DNA of 64,000 nucleotides, taken from contig NZ_VTGY01000015.1 in assembly GCF_009729075.1 (NCBI RefSeq), positions 186,001 through 250,000 on the forward strand, read 5' to 3'. Shown here in pieces: positions 1-8,137 of this stretch; the first letter of the stretch is position 1, and every line of letters starts with the position of its first letter. The stretch is from Mycolicibacterium sp. CBMA 226. GTDB taxonomy: Bacteria; Actinomycetota; Actinomycetes; Mycobacteriales; Mycobacteriaceae. A program made the translations under genes and the position numbers. The notes under the pieces are model-generated. The model had not been told where the DNA came from and did not search any database. It saw only the letters and a list, made by a program, of their open reading frames with translations.

Positions 1-354
1 GGATAGATCGGGTGCCGTCATGGGGGCAGCGGCCGGATCGAACTTCCACTGACTGAACCGTAAGTACTCGATGCCCTCGGTGGCGTGAATCTGGTCGGTG
101 AACACCTTCCGCGCAAACACGGGATCGGCGCCCGCGTTCTGGGCCTGTGAACCGACCGCGGCCAGCACCTCATCGACCCGTGCGGGATCCTCGATCGAGC
201 CGCCCTTGATCCACTTGACCGCGGCCACCGGATCAGCGGTCTGCAGCCGCTGCGCGGCGGTATCGACCAGACGGAACAGCGGATCGTCGTCGGCGTGGGT
301 GACGGGCACCGACATCATTCCCAGCGCGACAACCAACAGTGCGGCAAGCTTCAT
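1..354 (-). CDS. Secreted chorismate mutase, AroQ gamma type (partial, 3' end missing)
   Basis: The gene runs off the left edge; the ATG is at 354-352. The visible 118 residues begin with a short signal peptide (MKLAALLVVALGMMSVPVTHA) followed by an all-helical domain resembling M. tuberculosis Rv1885c, the periplasmic chorismate mutase: a D-x-A-A-Q-R-L start helix, DPVA..KW, the stretch DPVFARKVFTDQIHATEGIE, and RFSQWK. The family converts chorismate to prephenate outside the cytoplasm. A short divergent gap of 60 bases separates it from the SDR gene. It is unrelated in fold subclass to the cytosolic mutase at 3100-3360. The C-terminal half, including the later helices, lies outside the window. 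Confidence 0.85.
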   Translation of the reverse strand, partial: MKLAALLVVALGMMSVPVTHADDDPLFRLVDTAAQRLQTADPVAAVKWIKGGSIEDPARVDEVLAAVGSQAQNAGADPVFARKVFTDQIHATEGIEYLRFSQWKFDPAAAPMTAPDLS

Positions 355-414
355 ATGTCGATCCTGCACCCTCCGACCTTTCTTGACGGGTGTCGAGTTG
401 GCTACGCTGCAGTC

Positions 415-1164
415 ATGACTCGGCACAAGATCCTCATCACCGGCGCGAGTTCGGGCTTGGGCGCCGGCATGGCCCGGCAATTCGCCGCCAAGGGCCGCGA
501 CCTGGCACTGTGCGCCCGCCGGTTGGACAACCTCGAAGAACTGAAGGCCGAACTGACGGCACAGTACCCCGGGGTGCATGTGGCCATCGCGGCGCTGGAC
601 GTCAACGACCACGATCAGGTGCCCAAGGTTTTCGAGGAGCTGTCCGACCAGCTCGGCGGCATCGACTGCGTCATCGTCAACGCCGGCATCGGCAAGGGCT
701 ACCCGCTCGGTGGCGGGAAAATGTGGGCCAACAAGGCCACCATCGAGACGAATCTCGTTGCGGCGCTGGTACAGATCGAAACGGCGCTGGAGATGTTCAA
801 GGCCGTGGGCCGGGGCCACCTGGTCCTGGTGTCCTCGGTGCTCGGCAACGTCGGGGTGCCCGGGTTCAAGGCCGCGTATGCCGCGAGCAAGGCGGGCGTC
901 ACGTCGCTGGGTGAGTCGCTGCGCGCCGAATACCCGTCCGGCCCGATCAAGGTCACCGTCCTGGAGCCCGGCTACATCGAGTCGGAGATGACCGCAAAGT
1001 CCAACTCGACCATGCTCATGGTCGACAACGAGACCGGCGTGAAGGCCATGGTCGACGCCATCGAGAAGGAGAAGGGCCGCGCCGTCGTCCCCGGCTGGCC
1101 GTGGTGGCCGCTGGTCGAGGTGATGAAGCTGGTGCCGCCGCGCTTCACCAAGTACTTCGCCTGA
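415..1164 (+). CDS. Short-chain dehydrogenase/reductase (Rv0945 homologue)
   Basis: Predicted 249-residue NAD(P)-dependent oxidoreductase of the classical SDR family; the substrate is not known. Visible motifs are the cofactor-binding TGASSGLG (residues 9-16), the NAG motif near residue 90, the catalytic Ser around 140, and Tyr155-x3-Lys159 in YAASK. The frame stays open upstream to 295, but the conserved start MTRHKILITGASSG places initiation at the ATG at 415. It lies next to pgi as Rv0945 does in M. tuberculosis, and it ends convergently against pgi with a strong hairpin between them. Confidence 0.93.
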   Translation: MTRHKILITGASSGLGAGMARQFAAKGRDLALCARRLDNLEELKAELTAQYPGVHVAIAALDVNDHDQVPKVFEELSDQLGGIDCVIVNAGIGKGYPLGGGKMWANKATIETNLVAALVQIETALEMFKAVGRGHLVLVSSVLGNVGVPGFKAAYAASKAGVTSLGESLRAEYPSGPIKVTVLEPGYIESEMTAKSNSTMLMVDNETGVKAMVDAIEKEKGRAVVPGWPWWPLVEVMKLVPPRFTKYFA

Positions 1165-1177
1165 GGTTTCTGCCGAA

Positions 1178-1227
1178 CAGACGTGAAAACCCCCAAAAAC
1201 CATTGATTTTGGGGGTTTTCGCGTCTG
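1178..1227. terminator. Bidirectional terminator hairpin between SDR gene and pgi
   Basis: A near-perfect stem of about 21 bp (arms 1178-1198 and 1207-1227) with the core AAAACCCCCAAAA / TTTTGGGGGTTTT and an 8-base loop. One G:T wobble interrupts the outer stem. The T-tract on either strand and the position between two converging stop codons fit a bidirectional terminator. The same arm sequence recurs at 10245-10302. Confidence 0.85.
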
Positions 1228-1235
1228 CTCGCGGG

Positions 1236-2900
1236 TTAAGCGGTACGGCCACGCTCGGTGCGGTAACGACGTACCAGGGTGTCGGTCGAGCTGTCGGACT
1301 GCGGGGCCGGCGCGGCGTCGGACGTGATGACGGGCAGCAGGGCCTTGGCCTGCGTCTTGCCGAGTTCGACGCCCCACTGATCGAACGAGTCGATGCCCCA
1401 GATGACGCCCTCGGTGAAAACCTGGTGCTCGTACAGCGCGATCAACTGTCCAACCGCCGACGGCGTCAGCTTGGTCGCCAAAATCGAAGTGGTGGGCCGG
1501 TTTCCGGGCATCACCTTGTGCGGGACGACGTCGGCCGGGGTGCCCTCGGCGGCAATCTCCTCGGCGGTCTTGCCGAACGCGAGCACCTGCGTCTGCGCGA
1601 AGAAGTTGCTCATCAGCAGGTCGTGCATGCTGCCGGTGCCGTCGGCTGTGGGCAGGTCGTCTGTCGGCTCACTGAACCCGATGAAATCGGCCGGCACCAG
1701 CCGGGTGCCCTGGTGCAGCAGTTGGTAGAAGGCGTGCTGGCCGTTGGTCCCCGGCTCGCCCCAGAAGATTTCGCCGGTGTCGACGCTCACCGGAGTGCCG
1801 TCGGCGCGCACCGACTTGCCGTTGGACTCCATGGTCAGCTGTTGCAGGTAGGCGGCGAACCGGGCCAGGTCATTGGAGTACGGGAGCACCGCACGCGCTT
1901 GTGCGCCAAAGAAATCTGAGTACCAGAGCCCGATCAGGCCAAGCAGGACAGGCGCATTCGCCTCCAGCGGTGCGGTGCGGAAGTGCTCGTCGACCAGGTG
2001 GAAGCCGGCCAGGAACTCACCGAACCGCTCCTTGCCGATGACGGCCATCACGGAGAGCCCGATGGCACTGTCCACCGAGTAGCGGCCGCCCACCCAGTCC
2101 CAGAAGCCGAACATGTTGGCGGTGTCGATGCCGAACTCCGACACCAGCTTTGCGTTGGTCGACACCGCGACGAAGTGCTTGGCGACGGCGTCCTCACCCA
2201 GCGCGGCGACGAGCCAGCGCCGGGCGGCGGTGGCGTTCGTCAGCGTCTCCAACGTCGAGAACGTCTTGGAGGCGACGATGAAAAGCGTTGTGGCAGGGTC
2301 GAGTCCGTCGAGTTTGGCCACCAGGTCAGCCGGGTCGACGTTGGACACGAACCGGGCCGAGATGCCCGCGTCGGCGTAGTGGCGCAGGGCCTGGTCGACC
2401 ATCACGGGCCCCAGATCGGAGCCGCCGATCCCGATGTTGACCACTGTCGTGATGCGCTTCCCGGTGGCGCCGGTCCACTCGCCGCTGCGCAGCCGGTCGG
2501 TGAAGGTGCCCATCTCGTCGAGTACGGAGTGCACGTCGGCGACGACATCCTGACCGTCGACCACCAACGCGGCGCCCCGGGGCAGCCGCAGTGCGGTGTG
2601 CAGCACGGCGCGGTCCTCGGAAGTGTTGATGTGCTGACCGGCGAACATGGCGTCACGCCGCGCTTCCAGCCCGGCCGCGCGCGCCAGATCGAGCAGCAGC
2701 GTAAGGGTTTCCCGAGTGACGCGGTGCTTGCTGTAGTCGATGTACAGGTCGCCGACGGTGAGCGTCAGCTCCCGGCCACGGTCCGGGTCGTCAGCAAACA
2801 GCTCACGCAGCGTGGTCGCCTCAACCGCGGCGTGGTGCGCGGTGAGCGCCTTCCAAGCTGGAGTGGTCGAAATGTCGGCAGCGGGAGTGTGATCAGCCAT
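1236..2900 (-). CDS. pgi: Glucose-6-phosphate isomerase
   Basis: A 554-residue cytoplasmic enzyme interconverting glucose-6-phosphate and fructose-6-phosphate in glycolysis and gluconeogenesis. The length matches bacterial Pgi. Family signatures are visible: GIGGSDLGP for sugar-phosphate binding, FGFWDWVGGRYS, the catalytic-region segment EPGTNGQHAFYQLLHQGTR, and a C-terminal SFDQWGVELGK. The gene order SDR-pgi-chorismate mutase-uvrD1 is as in M. tuberculosis (Rv0945-Rv0949). It is probably monocistronic, since the upstream mutase gene is followed by about 200 bases containing short repeats. Confidence 0.98.
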   Translation of the reverse strand: MADHTPAADISTTPAWKALTAHHAAVEATTLRELFADDPDRGRELTLTVGDLYIDYSKHRVTRETLTLLLDLARAAGLEARRDAMFAGQHINTSEDRAVLHTALRLPRGAALVVDGQDVVADVHSVLDEMGTFTDRLRSGEWTGATGKRITTVVNIGIGGSDLGPVMVDQALRHYADAGISARFVSNVDPADLVAKLDGLDPATTLFIVASKTFSTLETLTNATAARRWLVAALGEDAVAKHFVAVSTNAKLVSEFGIDTANMFGFWDWVGGRYSVDSAIGLSVMAVIGKERFGEFLAGFHLVDEHFRTAPLEANAPVLLGLIGLWYSDFFGAQARAVLPYSNDLARFAAYLQQLTMESNGKSVRADGTPVSVDTGEIFWGEPGTNGQHAFYQLLHQGTRLVPADFIGFSEPTDDLPTADGTGSMHDLLMSNFFAQTQVLAFGKTAEEIAAEGTPADVVPHKVMPGNRPTTSILATKLTPSAVGQLIALYEHQVFTEGVIWGIDSFDQWGVELGKTQAKALLPVITSDAAPAPQSDSSTDTLVRRYRTERGRTA

Positions 2901-3021
2901 GCCTCAAACCCTAGTGTGACGTAGGAAACGCCGCCGTACATGACGGGTGTATGGACATCGCCGCGCTGCTGTCGTCTGTCCCAACTGGCCCGCGCGAGTC
3001 GGTGTGTTGCCGTACAAACTC

Positions 3022-3087
3022 CCCGCAAGCGGGAGATACTCCCAGGCCGGCTCGCCAGAGGTGGGTGTACCCCCAAGGCCGGCTCGC
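3022..3087. repeat. Short direct and inverted repeats downstream of the chorismate mutase gene
   Basis: The 200-base gap between the mutase stop and pgi holds the small hairpin CCCGC-aa-GCGGG (3022-3033) and two copies of AGGCCGGCTCGC (3044-3055 and 3076-3087). The remainder looks non-coding. A terminator role for the upstream mutase gene is possible but not clear, because no T-tract follows on that strand. Confidence 0.4.
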
Positions 3088-3099
3088 GGGAGATTATCG

Positions 3100-3360
3100 C
3101 TAGTGGCCGAGGCGGCCGCGGCCCAGGCGCAGCAGCAGCATCGCGAGGTCTTTGCCCTCGGGACCCAGCTCGCTGTAGCGCTCGATGACCTTCATCTCGC
3201 GGCTGTGCACCAGCCGCGTGCCGCCGGAGGCCATGCGGGCCTTGCCGATCATCTTGGACACCTCGGTGCGACGGGCGACGGCCGCCAGGATGGTGGCGTC
3301 CAGCTCGTCGATCTCCAGGCGGAGCTCGTCGATGTTGGGGAGTTCAGTTTCGGTCGACAT
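3100..3360 (-). CDS. Cytosolic chorismate mutase, AroQ type (Rv0948c homologue)
   Basis: A small helical enzyme (86 residues from the ATG at 3360; the frame is open to an upstream ATG at 3393) converting chorismate to prephenate for Phe/Tyr synthesis. The C-terminal half, from ARMASGGTRLVHSREMKV to LLLRLGRGRLGH, is nearly identical to that of Rv0948c as I recall it. In M. tuberculosis this enzyme is poorly active alone and is activated and feedback-regulated by complex formation with the DAHP synthase AroG; its C-terminal GRLGH tail takes part in that contact. The preserved tail suggests the same arrangement here. It is divergent from uvrD1. Confidence 0.92.
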   Translation of the reverse strand: MSTETELPNIDELRLEIDELDATILAAVARRTEVSKMIGKARMASGGTRLVHSREMKVIERYSELGPEGKDLAMLLLRLGRGRLGH

Positions 3361-3625
3361 GGTTTCCTCGCTGTTGGTGGATTCTGGTGTCATCCGAATT
3401 CAGACCTCACACAACAAACGAGCCCCGGATCCGGATGCGGACCACGGGGCTGAAGGGAAGCAGCTAAACCCCGGGTACCGGCGTCCGATACCCGTAGAAA
3501 AATCGCTGCTGCGCATTGAGCACGTTTCGAGTGTGCCATCCCGGCCGGTGCCAGCGCAAAGAGGCAAGCGAAGCGACCGGGGAAATGCGTGGGTTGTCGC
3601 ACCCCGGCGGTAAGTTTGAGGTGAT

Positions 3626-5998
3626 ATGACGAGCCCCAATATGACCAGCACTGCCCCCGACATCGATCAGCTTCTGGACGGCCTCAATCCGCAGCAGCGT
3701 GCAGCTGTGCTGCATGAGGGTTCGCCCCTGCTGATCGTGGCCGGTGCCGGTTCGGGCAAAACCGCGGTGCTGACGCGGCGCATCGCCTACCTGCTGGCGA
3801 ACCGCGACGTCGGCGTCGGCCAGATTCTGGCCATCACGTTCACCAACAAGGCTGCCGCCGAGATGCGTGAGCGCGTCGTGCAGCTGATCGGCCCGCGTGC
3901 CAAGTCGATGTGGGTGTCGACGTTCCACTCCACCTGCGTCCGCATCCTCCGGAACCAGGCCTCACTGCTGCCCGGGCTGAACTCCAACTTCTCCATCTAC
4001 GACGCCGACGACTCGCGCCGGCTGTTGATGATGGTCGGCAAGGATCTCAACCTCGACGTCAAGCGGTACTCGCCGCGCATGCTGGCGACGGCGATCTCGA
4101 ACCTGAAGAACGAGCTGATCGACCCGTTGCAGGCCGCATCGGAGGCGTCCGAGGCCGACGAGGATCTGCCGCGCATCGTCGCCGAGGTCTACGGCGAATA
4201 CCAGCGCCGGCTGCGGGCCGCGAACGCCATGGACTTCGACGACCTGATCGGCGAGACGGTGGCTGTGCTGCAGAGCTTTCCGCAGATCGCGCAGTACTAC
4301 CGGCGGCGCTTCCGGCACGTCCTGGTCGACGAGTACCAGGACACCAACCACGCCCAGTACGTGCTGGTGCGGGAGCTCGTCGGGCACCATCTGGCGGAAG
4401 GCGCCGACAGCAACAACCAAGTACCGCCCGCCGAACTGTGCGTCGTGGGTGACGCCGACCAGTCCATCTACGCGTTCCGCGGCGCGACCATCCGCAACAT
4501 CGAGGATTTCGAACGCGACTTCCCGAACGCGAAAACCATTCTCCTGGAACAGAATTACCGGTCCACGCAGAACATCCTGTCGGCCGCCAACGGCGTTATC
4601 AGCCGCAATGCCGGTCGTCGCGACAAGAAGCTGTGGACCGACGCGGGCGAGGGTGAGCTGATCGTCGGCTACGTCGCCGACAACGAGCACGACGAGGCGC
4701 GGTTCATCGCCGAGGAGATCGACACGCTGACCACCAAGGGCAGCGGTATCGACACCAAGTTCAGCTACGGCGACATCGCGGTGTTCTACCGCACCAACAA
4801 CTCGTCGCGGTCGGTGGAAGACATCTTCATCCGGGCCGGCATCCCGTACAAAGTCGTTGGGGGCATGCGCTTTTACGAGCGCAAGGAGATTCGCGACATC
4901 GTCGCCTACCTGCGGGTGCTGGACAATCCGGGCGACGCGGTGAGCCTGCGGCGCATCCTCAACACCCCGCGCCGGGGCATCGGTGACCGTGCCGAAGCGT
5001 GCGTGGCGGTGTACGCGGAGAACACCGGCGCCAGCTTCAGCGACGCGCTGCAGGCCGCTGCCGAGGGCCGGGTGCCGATGCTGAACTCCCGCTCGGAGAA
5101 GGCGATCGCCAGCTTCGTCGAGCTCATGGACAGCCTGCGCGGCGGGCTCGACGGCGAGTTGGGTGACCTGGTCGAAACGGTGTTGGACCGCACCGGCTAC
5201 CGCCGCGAGCTAGAGGCGTCCAGCGACCCACAGGATCAGGCGCGGCTGGACAACCTGAACGAATTGGTCAGCGTCGCACATGAATTCAGCACCGACCTGG
5301 CCAATGCCCAGGCATTGCAGGAAGAAGAGCTGGACGAGGACGTGCCCGACACCGGAGCGCTGGCCGCGTTCCTGGAACGGGTTTCCCTCGTGGCCGACGC
5401 GGACGAAATCCCCGAAGACGGCGACGGCGTCGTCACCATGATGACGCTGCACACCGCCAAGGGCCTGGAATTCCCGGTGGTGTTCGTGACCGGCTGGGAA
5501 GACGGCATGTTCCCGCACATGCGCGCCCTCGGTGATCCCACCGAGCTGTCCGAGGAACGCCGGCTGGCCTACGTCGGTATCACCCGGGCCCGCCAGCGGC
5601 TGTACCTCAGCCGAGCCAAGGTGCGGTCGTCGTGGGGGCAGCCCATGCTCAACCCGGAGTCGCGCTTCCTGCAAGAAATTCCGCAAGAGCTGATCGACTG
5701 GCGGCGCGTCGAGCCGCCACCGTCGTTGTCGGCGCCGAGCCGCTACGGGTCCGGAGGCTCGGGTGGCTCGGGTGGTGGTCTGGGCGGTGGCCGACCGTCT
5801 CCCATGCGGCCGGCGCCGAACCGCAACAAGCCGCTCGTGGTGCTGTCACCGGGTGACCGCGTCACCCACGACAAGTACGGCCTGGGTCGCGTCGAAGAGG
5901 TCAGCGGCGTCGGTGAATCGGCCATGTCGCTCATCGACTTCGGCAGCTCCGGCCGCGTCAAGTTGATGCATAACCACGCACCGGTACAGAAGCTTTAG
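3626..5998 (+). CDS. uvrD1: ATP-dependent DNA helicase UvrD1 (PcrA/UvrD family)
   Basis: A 790-residue SF1A 3'-5' helicase for nucleotide excision repair and replication-transcription conflict resolution. Motifs in order: Q motif LNPQQRAAV (residues 20-28), Walker A AGAGSGKT (39-46), FTNKAAAEM, DEYQDTN (motif II), GDADQSIYAFRGA (III), QNYRS (IV), TAKGLEFPVVF (V) and AYVGITRAR (VI). The glycine-rich linker GSGGSGGGLGG leads to a C-terminal Tudor-like fold with PGDRVTHDKYGLGRV that binds RNA polymerase in PcrA/UvrD. The start at 3626 gives an N-terminus slightly longer than in M. tuberculosis. No clear SOS box is seen in the 232-base divergent region. Confidence 0.97.
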   Translation: MTSPNMTSTAPDIDQLLDGLNPQQRAAVLHEGSPLLIVAGAGSGKTAVLTRRIAYLLANRDVGVGQILAITFTNKAAAEMRERVVQLIGPRAKSMWVSTFHSTCVRILRNQASLLPGLNSNFSIYDADDSRRLLMMVGKDLNLDVKRYSPRMLATAISNLKNELIDPLQAASEASEADEDLPRIVAEVYGEYQRRLRAANAMDFDDLIGETVAVLQSFPQIAQYYRRRFRHVLVDEYQDTNHAQYVLVRELVGHHLAEGADSNNQVPPAELCVVGDADQSIYAFRGATIRNIEDFERDFPNAKTILLEQNYRSTQNILSAANGVISRNAGRRDKKLWTDAGEGELIVGYVADNEHDEARFIAEEIDTLTTKGSGIDTKFSYGDIAVFYRTNNSSRSVEDIFIRAGIPYKVVGGMRFYERKEIRDIVAYLRVLDNPGDAVSLRRILNTPRRGIGDRAEACVAVYAENTGASFSDALQAAAEGRVPMLNSRSEKAIASFVELMDSLRGGLDGELGDLVETVLDRTGYRRELEASSDPQDQARLDNLNELVSVAHEFSTDLANAQALQEEELDEDVPDTGALAAFLERVSLVADADEIPEDGDGVVTMMTLHTAKGLEFPVVFVTGWEDGMFPHMRALGDPTELSEERRLAYVGITRARQRLYLSRAKVRSSWGQPMLNPESRFLQEIPQELIDWRRVEPPPSLSAPSRYGSGGSGGSGGGLGGGRPSPMRPAPNRNKPLVVLSPGDRVTHDKYGLGRVEEVSGVGESAMSLIDFGSSGRVKLMHNHAPVQKL

Positions 5999-6012
5999 CG
6001 TCGTCGCGCGCG

Positions 6013-6043
6013 AAAATCAGACGGTGCGATCTCGCTGATTTTT
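6013..6043. terminator. Terminator hairpin between uvrD1 and a convergent membrane-protein gene
   Basis: Arms AAAATCAG (6013-6020) and CTGATTTTT (6035-6043) flank a 14-base loop, with runs of A/T at both ends. It lies in the 67 bases between the converging stops of uvrD1 and the gene at 6066-6767, so it can end transcription from both sides. Confidence 0.7.
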
Positions 6044-6065
6044 ATCGGGAATCACGTTGGCGCCG

Positions 6066-6767
6066 TCAGGTTTTGGTGCACCAGCGGCCAGTAACGGGCA
6101 GCATCGCGAGCACCATGGAGACGACGGGCAACACCGGGATGGCGTAGACGATCGGCGGCAGTTTCGCCCCGGCGACGAACAAGCTGGCGAAGATCACCAG
6201 CGTCACCAAGGCGCCGACCACCACCAGCATCCGGCCGGTGCGATGGCGCAGCAGCACCGCGATCTGGCCGCCGATGGTCGCGCCGGCCGACACTGTGGCG
6301 AGGAAACCGATGGCGACGCAGAACAGCGGATCGGTGCGCCACCAGCCGGCGATCAGCGACGTGGCGATGACCGCCGTGGCCCAGCCACTCAGGATGCACG
6401 CCGTGGCGGTGGCGCAGGCGGCGAAAGGGCCGGGTGGGGGCTTGGGTGCCGGTGTAGGAGTGTCCTCGGTGGCTGGGGCCGGCGCCGGGGTCGGGATGAT
6501 CGTGGTCGCCGGCGCGGATTCCGGGATCAGGCCGGTCGCAGGCTCGATGATGCTGGTGGCCGGTGCGTCGGCGACGGGAATGGCGCCGGTTGGTGTGCGG
6601 CGGATGATGCTGGTGGCCGGTGCGTGGTCGTCGGCGGGGCGCACGATCGGGATCGCGCCTGTCGGGGCCCGACGGATCAACCCAGTTTTGGGTTCGTCGT
6701 CAGACTGGCGCCCGAATATCTGGGTGGGGTCGGACAACGGCCCGTCGGCGGTGTTGTCGTCCGTCAC
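6066..6767 (-). CDS. Membrane protein with repeated PTGAIP motifs
   Basis: A 233-residue protein of unknown function. Residues 1 to about 115 are soluble, Pro/Ala-rich and contain a degenerate repeat: RRAPTGAIPIV, RRTPTGAIPV and then ATGLIPE, interleaved with APATSII / APATTII. The C-terminal half has four hydrophobic segments (about residues 118-137, 145-164, 180-200 and 208-225), suggesting a four-helix membrane domain. The gene sits three bases from the stop of the M23 peptidase gene on the same strand (ending 6771), so the two are probably co-transcribed and the protein may act at the envelope with the peptidase. I do not recognise a named family. Confidence 0.75.
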   Translation of the reverse strand: MTDDNTADGPLSDPTQIFGRQSDDEPKTGLIRRAPTGAIPIVRPADDHAPATSIIRRTPTGAIPVADAPATSIIEPATGLIPESAPATTIIPTPAPAPATEDTPTPAPKPPPGPFAACATATACILSGWATAVIATSLIAGWWRTDPLFCVAIGFLATVSAGATIGGQIAVLLRHRTGRMLVVVGALVTLVIFASLFVAGAKLPPIVYAIPVLPVVSMVLAMLPVTGRWCTKT

Positions 6768-6770
6768 GAA

Positions 6771-7916
6771 TCAACCGACGTAGTTACCCGGGCTCAGGCC
6801 ACGCTGCGCCAGCCACGGCACGGGGTCGATGCGCTGGCTGCCGCCCAGGAGCACCTCGAAGTGGCAGTGCGGGCCGGTCGAGTTGCCGCGGTTGCCGATG
6901 GTCGCGATCTGGTCGCCGGCGAAGACGCGCTGACCCACCGAGACCAGCCAGGTGTTCACGTGTCCGTACAGCGTCACGGTGCCGTCGGAGTGCCGGATCT
7001 TGACCCAGGCCCCGTAGCCGGCGGTCGGTCCGGCGTCGACGACGACGCCGTCGGACACTGCAACGATCGGGGTGCCGATCGAGTTGGCGATGTCGATGCC
7101 GCCGTGCAGGGCGCCCCAGCGGTAGCCGAAGCCGGAGGTGAACACGCCCTTGGTCGGCATCACGAACAGCGGGCGGGCCAGGCGGGCTTCGCGCTCGGCG
7201 CGCTCTTGCGCGAAGGCGGCGCCATTGGCGAGTTCCTGGGCGTGGACTGCACTGGAGGACGCAGCGGGCTCCACGTTGACGATCTGGATGCCATCCGACG
7301 AGCCCGCCGTACCGTCCGCCTGAACCGTCTGATCGGCGGCCAGTTTGGTGCTGGTCGGCTGATCGGCGCTGGTCATCATCGAGTATCCGGCGGCGGCGGT
7401 GGCGCCGACGGCCATGGCAGCGGCGACCAGGCGGCCCTTCACCCCGTTGATGGGCTCGGGCTTGCGGTGGGTGCCGCGGCTGGCGCGCAGATCGATGATG
7501 TCGGTGTCGTCGAGACCGTTGCTGGTATCGGTGTGGCTGTCGCGGTAGGCGCTCGCGGAGAGGCGCCGGGCGCCCTCGGGCTGCCGGAATTCGGCCGGGA
7601 CAGTGAGGATCAGGGGAGTCTCGTCGTCGGTGTCGTTCAGATCGTCGAGCTCAGGGGCGGCGTTGACGCGCGAATCGCGGTCGAAGGCGCTCTCGGAAAG
7701 GTCCAGGTCGTGCAGGTCGCCGAACTCGTTGAACGGGATGATGTCGGTCACTTCGGCGGGGCTCACAGCGCGGGAAAGCTTGAGAGTGGTGGTGCGGGCA
7801 GTGCTCTCGGTCAAGCCGGCGTTCGTCGCTTCTCCGACGGGAGTGCCAGACGAATCGTGCTCAGCCAACCGAAAATTCCTTTGCTCCGTGACCGTACCGT
7901 TACCGAGACCGCCCAT
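6771..7916 (-). CDS. M23 (LytM-type) metallopeptidase, membrane anchored (Rv0950c homologue)
   Basis: Predicted 381-residue cell-wall peptidase. The N-terminal 165 or so residues are polar. One transmembrane segment (LVAAAMAVGATAAAGYSMM) follows, then a linker with a short coiled region and a C-terminal peptidase_M23 domain. The zinc-binding motifs HGGIDIA (H-x3-D) and GPHCHFEV (H-x-H) are intact, so an active peptidoglycan endopeptidase is plausible. Start choice is uncertain: the ATG at 7916 (MGGLGNGTVTEQ) is taken; the frame is open to another ATG at 7961. It is divergent from sucC, as Rv0950c is in M. tuberculosis. Confidence 0.9.
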   Translation of the reverse strand: MGGLGNGTVTEQRNFRLAEHDSSGTPVGEATNAGLTESTARTTTLKLSRAVSPAEVTDIIPFNEFGDLHDLDLSESAFDRDSRVNAAPELDDLNDTDDETPLILTVPAEFRQPEGARRLSASAYRDSHTDTSNGLDDTDIIDLRASRGTHRKPEPINGVKGRLVAAAMAVGATAAAGYSMMTSADQPTSTKLAADQTVQADGTAGSSDGIQIVNVEPAASSSAVHAQELANGAAFAQERAEREARLARPLFVMPTKGVFTSGFGYRWGALHGGIDIANSIGTPIVAVSDGVVVDAGPTAGYGAWVKIRHSDGTVTLYGHVNTWLVSVGQRVFAGDQIATIGNRGNSTGPHCHFEVLLGGSQRIDPVPWLAQRGLSPGNYVG

Positions 7917-8137
7917 GACGGTACTGAAAATCAGAACCGATTGGCAACCTATCGATGCCATTGGCCGGGAACTGTGATTTGCCTCACTCGTGGCTCTCGG
8001 GTGAGATGTACCACATGGGTGCTAGGCGGTGCTGGCTACTCATGCGTACATAGATACAGTGCGCAACGAGCCAGTGCGGCCCAACGCTGAAGTGAATTCA
8101 ATCGTCAACGCAGACAGAACGGGATTTCTCAGAGCTC

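Noticed and set aside
3394..3625. SOS box or other DNA-damage promoter for uvrD1
   Set aside because: No TCGAAC-N4-GTTCGA or clear PafBC-type element was found between the divergent genes.
6057..8090. 677-residue plus-strand frame over the membrane protein and M23 peptidase genes
   Set aside because: Composition is Arg/Gly/Asp/His-rich as expected of an antisense frame; the real genes on the other strand have clear domains.
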